The notes beneath the pieces are model-generated. The model was given only the letters and a program-made list of their open reading frames with translations. It ran no database searches and was not told the origin of the DNA. Below are positions 11,470 through 22,025 of a stretch of 64,000 nt of DNA, piece after piece (position 1 is the stretch's first letter; each line of letters begins with the position of its first letter). This DNA comes from Enoplolaimus lenunculus (taxonomy: Eukaryota; Nematoda; Enoplea; Enoplida; Thoracostomopsidae), in contig JASANG010000691.1 in assembly GCA_030248215.1 (NCBI GenBank), positions 1 through 64,000 of the forward strand, written 5' to 3'. Made by a program: the position numbers and the translations under genes.

Positions 11470-13590
11470 AACAGCCAATTGCTAACAAATGTACGCTATT
11501 ACTAACTGCCCTCTTTACATCGAGAGGGCTGGGTACATAGTGCCGTGTGATCCTACTATAGTTATATAAAAGGCGATTGAAGCGTAAGCTTGTAGACTAA
11601 TGTATTTTTTCGCATAAGCTTTGGCTTACGAATATCCTTTTACTACTGTTAGGGACGACGGAAAATGTCATACTCTAAGTCTAACTACTGATATAATTGA
11701 ACCTATCGTTCTGTTTTCTATTAATATCTAATTTGTTCTTGATATCTGCGGACGACATGGATGTTTAGCGGGGGTTACATGGATATATCCCTCATTCAAA
11801 AGAACGGAACAAGAAACGCTGGTCTGATTCGGCTACATGAAAACTCGCAGAGGTGAAATATTTTTTTCGCTCGCTACATTTTGCTCGCAAATACACTTTT
11901 GCACGAAACTATTAAAAAATACTTAAAGATAATCTTCGGTGGGGTGGCCCTGATTGACCTAGTTTACAATATATACCTGCACTTGGTAAACTAGTTACAT
12001 ATCTGTATGATATTTAGATAAATCTTTATCGAACAAATTAAATGTTGTTTCATTAGTTACCTCTGTTGTTTTTACCATACCTAAGGTACATGCATTTAGT
12101 CATTATTTCAGGAAGTAATACGTTTTGCAAAGAGTGTAGAAACCTATTTTCACCTTTAGCTGGGACTTGGGCAATACCAAAAACGCTCAAAACGTCTGCT
12201 TTACAAATCCGTTGGAAAAGTTTTTTGGGAGGATACCTAATACCGTTCCCCGTTGCGTGTACGCCCCTGGTCTGGCTAATTCAGTATGAATCATTATTCT
12301 GTTTAGAAGAGTTTCGAAAACTCTAGAAATGGCAATGCTATTTGCCCTGGCAACCCGAAGCTAAATATAGCACACCCATATCGGTTGCTATGGTACAAGT
12401 AACCTTGCCAAGATAAGATCAGCACAAAATAGTAGTTTTTGTACATAGACCCTATTTGTGCAAACTGTGGTATATATTCTGAAAAATGTGTACATTTTGA
12501 GGTAGCTTTTCGTTATTTTATTCGTCTTTATGTCAATTAACATTGAACCGACTTTGTACTTTAAAAAATCAAGCTTAAATTTAGGCTGATAGACTTTAAA
12601 TTTTGCTGTGTTTTTTAAAAATTAAGAAAATCAAAAATTTTGAGTAGGTTTGCTTTCGATTGTACGGTGTATGCTTACATTCGTTTCTTATGTTCGTCAT
12701 TATCAGTATAAAAATGGGTAATAGCTATGAATGATTTGAATACGACGCCTAAACAGAAACGGGTAAAATACTGCAAGCGTTTCGTTTGAAGCATTGGCAC
12801 TTTTGTAAACCCCACAATGGAAAAGCACCCCACATGTGACTGTTAGTTGAGAGACGTAACAGCAGTATAAACATACTCGTCTGCCTAAGCTCAAGCCTTT
12901 ACGCCTATAACTAAGCCTAAGCCTAAACCTGAGCAATCACTTTTCCACAGGGGAAGACTACAAACCTGCCTTCCAGTTCGGACTTAAAACTAATCTTTCA
13001 GTCATTATTGGGTGTCCCCCGCTATCCACCATGATCCCAACGATGTAGAGAAGACACGTATGCAACGCAGTTCATGTACATGTTACGGAAAACACAGGCC
13101 TGAAATTCTTGTAAACATCATTGGTTCCAGGCCCATATAATGTATCCGGAGTTGTCCCATTTTCTAGTGAGACGGCAAATTAACCGGTGCAAAATCGTAG
13201 ACTAAGCTTTTGCTTAGGCTTAGACTTAGAAATATGCTTAATCTTGTACTATTACGGCATCAAAAGTAACACTGATCCAAGTCCGTTAAAGTTGCCTAAA
13301 TATCGTTCCAAGACTGGACAAATGAGTGTCAAAAATAGCATAACCGGATATCAGAAAATTCCACAGGAAAGCTGAAATATTTTTTGCGATGCAGTGCGTA
13401 ATATACAAACAATTTTTTTGATGTTTTTAAAATATACAACGGCAATACAGTGCAAGCATTGAACTCTATCCAGTGACATTGTTTATACTCACGGATTGAA
13501 CTGAATTTATTTCAGCGTTTTAACACTCGTTTTTATTTCAATAACATTCATTGATAATAACATATTTGCTTTCACTTTGCGAGTTGCAAA
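11470..13590. other. Intergenic region between the two thioredoxin genes
   Basis: I see no supported gene between these points. The sequence is AT-rich with TTAGGC-like fragments near 11580-11650, 12886-12935 and 13190-13260. Open frames such as 12066-12326 lack motifs and coding character. Confidence 0.55.
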
Positions 13591-13591
13591 C

Positions 13592-15239
13592 ATGGTCCAT
13601 GAAATTGAACACAATGTAAGTGTTCCGGCCGATATATTTCATTAGTTGAACCGTAGTTCCGCGTGCACTTTTTTTGCAGTAAACACTCACCAACTTCCAC
13701 GGCTAAGTTTTATTCGTTAAACCCCTGTTTTGCAAAAGTTGAATCGCTCTAAAAGTCGAAGTTACAACCTGTCACTGCAAAAAATTGCACAACATTTGCC
13801 TAAGCCTAAACTTTAGCAAGAATATAAGTGTAAAGGTTAAGCTTACTCCACAGCACTACCATTCCCCCGGCATATTTGAATTATCATAATAAAATAGCGT
13901 TTTATTTGTGATGTCATTCCTTAATAACCTGTCATAAAATTGTCAATTTTTTTAAACTTCATTTATGTTTTTACAAATTTTGTTGCAGCAACACTGGGAT
14001 GACGCGATGCAACAATCTGGAAAATTGCTCGTTGTGCATTTTTTCAGCGATGCTATCAATGAGTGTCAACAGGTAGCACCAGAATTTCAGGTAAAACACA
14101 TTAAAGTTAGTTGATACTGTAACATAACCTCTATCTTCGAGTCCAAAAAGTAAAACATTATATCAGGCAGGGACCTTGAGTACCATTTTATCCTAAAAAA
14201 TTCTGATGGGCTACAGCTTTCTTCCTCTAGATCCACTCCTGCTGGTATAATTTAGCAAAATTAACCTATATAATCAAATCTGAACCAAACTAACTCTCTT
14301 AGTAACCGAAGTTTCAACGAATCCTAAAGCAGATTAACTGTGAAACAACGCACCACTGTACTCCAACCGATACGTAATATTATAACTTCCTTTTTATATA
14401 CTTTGCACTTGAGCAAGCCCGAATCGAGCTTTTACCTTGCCAGGGCGACAAAATTTTTTCAGGATGGGCCCACAAGGTTTTTCGTTGACTAACATGCAAG
14501 GTTGAAATTTGCATAGGGTGGGGGCCGAAAATTGTTGCGGAAGCAGAGACCCACTAAACTGCACTGTAAAAACTGGGGAGTCAAATTGACTCTCTCGGAA
14601 ATAGGCTTTTCCAGACTACACAAACTGAGTCAAATTTTACTCCGCCAGAGTCACATTGGACTGACTGAGCGATTCAGTGAATCGAATTTGACTCTGGTGG
14701 AGTCAAATTTGACTCAGTTGGTGTAGTCAGGAAAAGCCTGTGTCCGAGAGAGTCAATTTGACTCCCCATTTTTGACAGTGTGGTTTGCTTTTAGGTACGG
14801 GCCCGCGCTTGAGTCTTCGTTCGCTTCTCCTCTCGCGAGTACTTAGACCTGTACACGACACACGTGAAACTATTGGAAAAACTACAAATCTCAGAATATA
14901 TTATTTATTTTTATAAGAATTTAAATCATTTATCATCAGTCACTGAATTTTTGTTGCCATGTGTTTATTTGCATTTTTATTGCAGAATTTATCTGAAAAA
15001 TACCAAGACGTTGCGTTTTTGAAAGTCGATGGAGCTAAAGACGAATTCGTTAGTGTTAATTTTAATTTCAATTAACAAAACTTAATAAATTTACTATTTT
15101 TGTATTTTTACGTGATTGACTCTAAAACCGAAACCAGTGGTTGGCAAGGAGAGGATGTCTAAGATCCAAAATTAATGAGAAATTGATTAACAAATTTGAT
15201 ATTTTCAAACAAACATTACGATTCCAGCTGGAAAGCGCA

Positions 15240-15325
<86 letters not shown>

Positions 15326-16128
15326 CATATTCTATTCTTAAATTGAAAATTTTAATTTTTAGAGTGATATTGTGCAAAGCAATGGAGTTACTATGATGCC
15401 GACTTTTGTTTTATTCAAAGATGGAAATGCCCTGGTAAAGTTCAACTTTTGTATTTTAAGTTTTTTAAAACCTAAGTACAGTGTATAAAGTTGCTTGAGC
15501 GTTAAAACCAAACAGCCCAGCCTACAAAACCGCAGTTGTCAACGACAAAAAATTATGAGTGGCTTACTGCAGTGACCCGAAAACAGTAGTGATACGAATA
15601 AGAGGGATACCTAATGAGAGGGAGGGGTTCCCATTTTGAGTTTCAATCAATAGGAGTCCGTATCTCTAATAAAAGAGTCTATAAGCGGATAAAGTCCTTA
15701 CACCCAAATTACAGCCCAGAAATGTCAATATCCCTAATTGTAATGAAAATTGACTGAAGGACCAAATAAAGTTGAGTTCGAATCTTTAAAGCATACTTAA
15801 GTTTTGAAAGAACATTAGTATTGTAGTGACCTGAATAAGAGGGGTAGACTGATATTTATTTGGCCTCTCCAGAGGGTACCACCCTCCGTGCCTAAACACT
15901 GTATGAAAACACCTTATGTTTTGAACAATTTGATTTCTATTTAGTCATAGTCCTTGTAACGCATGAAAATGCAATAGAACGCCGCCTACTTAGCTAGAAC
16001 GCGTGATGAAATCAAATGGAATAAGTCCATTTCTAAAGTTTTTGCGAATTTAATATTGGTTTCAGGACAAAGTTGAGGGTGCAAATTTGAACGCCGTTAC
16101 TGAAGCGATTGAAAAACATTCGTCTTAG
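13592..16128 (+). CDS. Thioredoxin-like protein lacking the first catalytic Cys
   Basis: A 107-residue paralogue of the upstream thioredoxin. Exons are 13592-13615, 13989-14090, 14986-15048, 15363-15434 and 16066-16128, all phase 0. The first four match the upstream gene in length (24, 102, 63, 72 nt), so all four introns fall at equivalent codons. Exon 2 reads LLVVHFFSDAINECQQVAPE: the CGPC site has become INEC, keeping only the second cysteine. Exon 3 gives VAFLKVDGAKDEF and exon 4 gives MMPTFVLFKDG with the cis-proline kept. The fold therefore looks intact while dithiol chemistry should be lost. The VVHF motif and loss of the first Cys recall the N-terminal thioredoxin domain of PICOT/glutaredoxin-3, but no glutaredoxin domain follows; the product ends IEKHSS. 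A MITE and a long TA run lie in its introns. Confidence 0.85.
14572..14780. repeat. CACTG-type MITE in intron 2 of thioredoxin gene 2
   Basis: CACTGTAAAAACTGGGGAGT and its inverse near ACTCCCCATTTTTGACAGTG bound a 209-bp near-palindrome with GACTC/GAGTC blocks and TAGGCTTTTCC. It is a diverged sister of 11255-11464. Confidence 0.75.
15244..15323. repeat. (TA)n microsatellite
   Basis: About 40 uninterrupted TA units in intron 3 of thioredoxin gene 2, between exons 3 and 4. The length is probably unstable, and open frames across it are meaningless. Confidence 0.95.
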
Positions 16129-16172
16129 AGATTTTTGAATATTGAAAATATTTAGTCTATTTTGACATAGAA

Positions 16173-16577
16173 CATATATATATGTCGTATACCACGTGGT
16201 AATTTAGCCCAATTCCGAACTGAGCCAGTCCATGGGGTAATTACGACTTTGACTAGCCACGGCGTAATTCTTTTTATGCGACAAGTGCATGCCTTGTGAT
16301 TGGTTATCACCTTAATGCCATACTCAAATATGATTGGTTGTTGCGAATACTGTTTTGTGATTGCCAAAGTAATCGCCACCTGTTGGCTATCAAACAGTTT
16401 AATATTACTGAGCAAAGTGTAATCACGCAGTATTATGACTATCAAGTAACCAATCAGAAAACGCACAGCTTTATCAGACATGATTCCACATTGGGCTAGC
16501 CCTACTCGTAATTCCGCAATGGACAAGCCCAATTCGAAATTGGGCTGAAAATTACGACTTGGGCTACTTCATATATA
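16173..16577. repeat. Inverted-repeat element with TAGCCCAATT ends
   Basis: The left end has ATATATATGTCG then TAATTTAGCCCAATTCCGAA. The right end has the inverse, TTCGAAATTGGGCTGAAAAT followed by GACTTGGGCTACTTCATATA. The interior repeats GTGATTGG/CCAATCA motifs. About 405 bp, 45 bases downstream of the second thioredoxin stop. A 126-codon minus frame across it has no protein features. Confidence 0.6.
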
Positions 16578-16601
16578 ACAGGGCTCGCAACGACCACCCA
16601 G

Positions 16602-16834
16602 TGGATATTTGGAATTCGAAACATTTTCTGACGACGAAATTAAATTCCTCAACGACGGTAGGCAGCTCACCATGCTATGAGTGAAGGCAAAATTATTTCG
16701 TGAAAAAATTACAGAATTTCACATGACCTGCAAGTCGGACTCAATCATTTTTAGGAGACCCCTATTTTTATTATGGGTTGGTTGAAAGCCATTCTGGTCG
16801 CCCTTATGCGCAGCTTAGACTAAAATTGAATTAG
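16602..16834 (+). CDS. Two candidate exons, C-terminal piece of an unknown gene
   Basis: After CCACCCAG a frame reads YLEFETFSDDEIKFLND up to the donor GGTAGGC at 16657. A TTTTAG acceptor at 16754 restarts it as DPYFYYGLVESHSGRPYAQL and it ends at TAG (16832-16834). Phases match across the 97-bp intron, and the amino-acid composition is protein-like. I do not recognise the family and found no upstream exon: the inverted-repeat element at 16173-16577 abuts it. It could be the tail of a gene whose other exons lie further upstream, or a gene fragment. Confidence 0.3.
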
Positions 16835-17159
16835 CAGATAAATTTTTTAATACAAAAATATTAAGGTTTCTTTAACTATAAGTTTAACTTGCCACGGTAT
16901 AATTTTAAAAACAGTTTATCACACTTGATTTATGATAAAGCGTCGCTTGCAGCGACTAAAATTCGTTTTCGAAAAATTATGTGATGTTCGTAATTTAGTA
17001 ATCGTTTTCTAACACTGTATTCATCATAGCTTTAGTAAAAAATGCACCAAAGAGGCTGTCGAGATCGAGCCACCGGAGGTAGGGATAAAATTCGAGAATG
17101 CGAGCGTAGGGTGCATCCCTATAAGTCTTTCGGATATGTGCTTGGTCTCAATTCAAGAG

Positions 17160-17575
17160 CACATGTATAGATCAGGAGCGGACCTCTTACCGTGGGAATG
17201 CAATAGAGCAAGCTTTTGAGCTTTAGACAATTTTTTCTACTGTTAGACCTACATATAAGCTTTCACTTACATTAAGCTTAAGTACTGGCTTATGCGATCC
17301 ATGTATAGATCAGAGGCGAACGTTTTCCGTGGAACAGCTATGGAGTAAGCTTAAGCTTTAAACTAATTTTTTATTTATGCTTAGGTTTAGGTATAGGTCT
17401 ATTATTTTCGTAGGCTCAGGCTTATATATCCTACCCATGCATAGATCGCGTGGGCTCAGGTTTATATTATATATGCATAGATCACTGGCTGGCCATAAGT
17501 ATTAGTCTGTTTTGGTTTAGGCTTGGACTTAGGGTCAACAATATGCTTATTACTCGCCTGATCTATACATTGTCC
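17160..17575 (+). repeat. Compound TTAGGC-core MITE copies
   Basis: ATGTATAGATCAGGAGCGGA at 17163 and ATGTATAGATCAGAGGCGAA at 17301 are two left ends. Each is followed by AAGCTTTAGACAATTTTTT- or [24 protein letters not shown] blocks. TTAGG/TCAGG cores and one right end (TGATCTATACATTGTCC) close near 17573. This suggests nested or tandem insertion of at least two copies. Confidence 0.6.
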
Positions 17576-18526
17576 AATTGAACCTAGTACTATAGCGAGT
17601 GCGGTATGATTTCGGTATCAACGGGATCTTACCATGAAGATTGTAGCAGCTCGAGCCTTTCGGTGAACCGAGTTCCAAACGACAAATCCGGGGCTTACAC
17701 ACCGGGCGATCTTTAAGATAGCTTAAGAAATTCTGTAAAACACCTTCGATTTCATACTTTATATATAATCGTCTGTAGAAGTTTTCTCGCTAGTACCATT
17801 GAACTGCGTTTAATACGTGAACAAAACTTATCATTTTTGACCGAATTTTAAGACATTCGTTGAATTCCATCATTCATTTTACACAAATCTTCATTCAATT
17901 CCAGACCCCCATCGCAACAGCGTTGAAGTTGTTCAGTTGAAATTATGTATTGAGTTATTTATCATTAGTTTTTACCATAATTTGTTCTTTTATAATTTAC
18001 TCTGAACAAGCAATCGATGTAAGGATTTGTGGACCCGGCCCCACGTTCGCTAAGCTCCGATGCAGTAAACGTCGTCTGATCTTGGAGAATTTGTTATTTG
18101 GCGGAGACGTTGACAAAGGCATTGTTTTAACAATTTGTCAATTTAAAAACAACAGCCATTTTGACGATTATTTGAGGTCGATTGCAAGTAATTTCCGCAT
18201 TTTGTTGAGCACAATGTACTGTCGATGGACTTACAGGCCCGTAGTAAACCCATTTTGCTAGGGGGCGCTAAACATTTTTCTAAAGGGCACACAATCCCCA
18301 TTTCAATGACTTACAACAAGGTTGACAATTTTCTAGGGGGGTGGCTGGATTTTTTCAGGAGGGGCTAAGCCTACCTGGCCTCTGCCTTGGCAGCAGCCCA
18401 TCTACTTAATACATCGCTGAAGGTTTTAATATCTCCTAACAAAAGCTGAGAAAGTCACAGAAACGCGCATTCGAAATATGTCGTTTCTTTTAGTCAAATC
18501 TTTTTCGGTCACTGCGATGGTTTCGC
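17576..18526. other. Unassigned stretch with one open frame
   Basis: A plus-strand frame at 17950-18261 begins with hydrophobic residues (LVFTIICSFIIYSEQA) and contains CGPGPTFAKLRCSKRR, superficially like a small secreted peptide. It has no ATG before residue 90 and an in-frame stop just upstream. A possible acceptor at 17904 leads into a short open stretch, but no consistent gene model could be built. A GGCCCGTAG repeat end lies at 18237. Confidence 0.35.
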
Positions 18527-18720
18527 CAGTGTAAAGAACAGGGGCGGTAAAGTATTATATGCATATTCCTAAGCCTAAGCCTAAGCCTAAACGTAAGAAT
18601 AAGTTTATTCCTAAGCCTGTAAGCCTAAGCCTAAATCAAGCAAAAAATTGGTCTAAAACTTAAGCTTATTCTATTCTAGTCCCGCAGAAAAACGTTCCGC
18701 CGCTGATCTTTACATGGGCC
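18527..18720 (-). repeat. TTAGGC-core MITE, complete reverse copy
   Basis: It starts GTGTAAAGAACAGGGGCGG and ends CCGCTGATCTTTACATGGGCC. The core is a run of CCTAAGCCTAAGCCTAAGCC, with a conserved GGTCTAAAACTTAAGCTTAT block and AGTCCCGCAGAAAAACGTTCC. About 194 bp; one of the cleanest telomere-like cores in the window. Confidence 0.7.
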
Positions 18721-20816
18721 GATGCGTTTCATAATTGTTTCCAATGATTGTGATTTCAGTTGAATTGCAGCGAAAATACAGAACCTGATCTTCTGTTAAC
18801 ATTTACTATTAAGCCTAATCACAACATTCCAGCCAGAAATAGAGATGCTTCCTCCGTCACTTCCGATTTGTAACCATTCGTGCGTCGTCCAGCAGTGTCA
18901 ATAAGTATATTTCGGCTAAAATTAGAATATGAACCCCACAACTGAACCTGTCCGTTTGATCCAATCAGTCGGCGCACAAAAAGGTTGACGGGCCGTGTGT
19001 TAACCCCCCTCCCCGGTGTCCAACGACATCTTCTCCCCTCGTCAAAATCACTTGTTCCAGGCGAACATCCAATCATACGTGTATTCTCAAGCAATAACAT
19101 TGTATGTTATGCACTGCAAATATGCATAACAGACGCAAAACAATATATTGCGATTTTGATGCTGTTTGTTTACTTAAGAATACCCGTAGTCTAATTGGGA
19201 TTTTGAAATACCGGAACGAAACACCGGCGATTGACCGAAATTCAATTTGAAACTGAAACTACCCCGATCGCAGCAGAGATGTTGAACCCACGGAAATATA
19301 ATTATATAATTATTAATAATTTGAATAATAGTTTTATTACAATTAAAAGTATCTGTTAGTACTTAATACCGGAACAGGAACGCGGTATTAACAGTGGATA
19401 AGCGCAAGGCATATTTTACCATTATGTTAGCCAGACAAAGGTGGACGCAAACTAATAATATTAATATTTCTTATATTCAATAGTTTTCTAAGATTTTAAA
19501 AATAGCTTTTGTAGTTTAAGAAAATCCGTATTAAACTTAAATTTTTCATACCACAATTGGCGGCTTTAGAAACAGTATTAAAAAGTGTAACGTAGCTCGA
19601 GAGCTTTTTAGAACAATTTTAGATTTGCTACTTCGTGGATTCGAGCTCCAGCCGCAGCAAAATTTTCGTGAAGGGCTCTATATGGTACTGCTTAACTTAG
19701 AATTACTGATAAGATTTTACAATAACTCAGTTTTAATTTTCAAAATCATTAATAAAAAATAACGGCAGAATTTAACCGCTTTTCACATAGTTTATGTTCA
19801 AATTCATTTTTCTCGACTTTAAAAATGTAGAATGACATTTCGAAATACGTACAGGAATAACCTGTCTTCAGCATGTGATAAACTATTTAACACAGGTTGC
19901 AATTTCAATTGAACTCGCTGCCTTAGCTTGTGAAAGAATAAATCCAATTTATTTAGTCCGCAAATAACGGTAAGTGCAATATGCACTGTAAAAATTTCAA
20001 TGACTTCATTAATCAACTCAAAGAGAGAATTAAGTTATTTCTGGATATTTCCGAGTTATATTTCCGGGTGATTTGTTCAATTATCTCAGAATAAGTACAA
20101 TCGATTCAGAATACTGAGTTCTCGAAAGGCCTAATTCAGACGCAGTGATTCAACTCAATTAAAAATCAATTCACTGGAATTGACAGTGCGCGTGGCTGCC
20201 GCGCCCAACTAATGTTCTGCGCAAAATACCCTTCATATGCAAATTTTTCATTTAACGTCCAAAAAGGCTCACCTGCCTTATGAGCATCTTTGCGTTCGCT
20301 GGTCACAAAATTTTTTAGCTGGATTCAAAGAATTCCATTTTAGCAAAATTGAGCATATCCATCTGGTATCGTTCTTGGCATTCTGGTGACATTCAGGGTT
20401 TGCGCACCTGTGGTTGCTGTCAGTGCTTTATATTCAGCATTTTTTTAAAACTTATTCCCTATACCAATTTGCAATTTCCAGCTTGCAAAGAGGCTAAAAC
20501 CTTGCGACGAAATTTCCGATTACAACTGATTTATAGACGGCCAAGTGAAGTGTTAACAAGCTAACGTTAGCTATTCTATCAAAATTACTGATATTTTTAT
20601 AAATTTACTGAAGTCTGATTGCTTTTATACCCAAGTATGAAGTAGCAAAAAACCCGTCTAAAATAGGTATTTCTAAGCTTAGACAAATTTTTAAGACTGT
20701 TCTAATTATACAAGCTTAAGAAATAATATACAAAGATTATGCTTGAACGGCCATCTATAAGGCGAACATTAAAGTAAAGACTTCGAGAAAGATTAATGTT
20801 TAGCCATTTCTTTGTG
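18721..20816. other. Non-coding stretch with an ACTCA-type element
   Basis: No supported gene. The minus frame 18819-19100 has no recognisable motif. The ACTCA-type inverted element at 19984-20188 is described separately. The rest is AT-rich and unassigned. Confidence 0.5.
19984..20188. repeat. ACTCA-rich MITE with CACTG ends
   Basis: It begins CACTGTAAAAATTTCAATGA and ends TTCACTGGAATTGACAGTG, with internal ATTCAACTCAATTAAAAATC and AGAGAGAATTAAGTTATTTC blocks. The same AGAGAGAATTAGTTATTTC block recurs in the copy at 60438-60678, and a third relative is at 56904-57149. Non-autonomous. Confidence 0.6.
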
Positions 20817-20964
20817 GGTCAATGTATAGAACACTGCGGTATACCAGTCGTATTAGTATATATATTTAAGCCTTAGCTTAAGCTTAAGCGTAAGAACAAG
20901 CTTAAGCTTCCTCGATTGCAGTCCTGCAGAAAAACATTCCGCACCCATCTCCTTGTATTATGCC
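20817..20964 (-). repeat. TTAGGC-core MITE, reverse copy
   Basis: GTCAATGTATAGAACACTGC at one end and AGTCCTGCAGAAAAACATTCC near the other. The core is TTAAGCCTTAGCTTAAGC-like, further from TTAGGC than most copies. Confidence 0.5.
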
Positions 20965-21124
20965 AGAACCATAGAACGCAGACAATTCTTTTACAAACGA
21001 ATGTTTTTAAGATACTCGAACTAAGATCAAATATACTTCACACCAGGGAAGATATTTTCTGAAATGGAAAGAATCGTTGTTCAGAAGAGAAGAATTATAA
21101 TAGGCCCGTAGCCAGCTCACCTTG

Positions 21125-21540
21125 CTAGAGGCGGTGATCGACCGGATATTAGTTTTGACGGATACCAGAACCGGAGCCGGAAAGTAAATTTTGTATCGGA
21201 ACCGGAACAAGATGTTAACTGAACACTGGATATAAATTTTTGCAATGTTAGATGTATATGTGTTGTGTAAAAGCATCTATTTATAGATTTAAGATTAATT
21301 TTTGGCTTGGACTTTTCATTTCAGGTCAGTGTTCAATCTTGACTTGCCCGGAATAGCGGTCGCTGTAAAATATCGTGTATTTCGACATGTAAAAAGTAAT
21401 TATATTATTATGTTTGTAATTACGTACAACCGAAAATATGCGGTATCCAGTAGGTTTATAAAGAACACCGGAACCAGATACGAATGTCGATCTTTGCCGG
21501 ATATTAAACCGGAACCGGATATCCGGTCAATTCCTGCTAG
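21125..21540. repeat. CCGG-rich inverted-repeat element
   Basis: GATCGACCGGATATTAG at the left is mirrored by CCGGATATCCGGTCAATT at the right. The flanking interior has ACCGGAGCCGGAAAG and AAACCGGAACCGGATATC. It is related to the element at 52859-53581. Open frames at 21302-21592 run through it and have no protein signature. Confidence 0.5.
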
Positions 21541-21875
21541 GGAGAAGCTAAAATTTTTCATGCTGGTCATTCATGGGTTCAAGCAAAGGTAAAAAATTTC
21601 TAGGAGGGATAAAATTCTAGCTTTTTAGTCGTATTCTCGTTTCTAACCTGAATAAGCGTAAAGCCTACCTATGGCGCTCGACTACATAACCTCTATGATG
21701 TGGGCCTGTTTTTCCACAGTTCTAAAATAACATGAGTAATTTGGTTTAATCAAACAAGATCCCAAATCGAATTTCTGACATAACAAATCCCTGTTCAGCA
21801 ATGGAATTTAGAGGGGCTTTCTTAGATTTCGAATTTCGACTACTAAACACGCTGTAACAGCGCTATCTAAACTAT

Positions 21876-22025
21876 GGCCCACGGGAACATCAGGAGCGGA
21901 ACGTTTTTCTGAATGACTGCAATAAAGTAACCTTAAGCATTAGGCTATTTTTGCTTAGGCTCAAGTATAAGCTCGTTCTTACGCTTATGCTTACTACTAT
22001 TACGAGCCCGTTCTATGCATTGGCC
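21876..22025 (+). repeat. TTAGGC-core MITE, complete copy
   Basis: The left end is GGCCCACGGGAACATCAGGAG and the right end is CCCGTTCTATGCATTGGCC. Inside are GGAACGTTTTTCTGAATGAC, TTGCTTAGGCTCAAGTATAA and TTACTACTATTACG, in family order. About 150 bp. Confidence 0.65.

Noticed and set aside
15122-15341. Frames of alternating Ile-Tyr on both strands
   Set aside because: Translation of the (TA)n repeat in an intron.
17950-18261. Possible secreted insulin-like peptide
   Set aside because: The hydrophobic start and CG...C pattern are suggestive, but there is no ATG, a stop lies just upstream, and the cysteine spacing (ten residues between) does not match insulin B chains.
18527-18720. True interstitial telomere or chromosome end
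   Set aside because: The TTAGGC-like units are few, degenerate and always enclosed by the same inverted-repeat ends, so they belong to a dispersed element.
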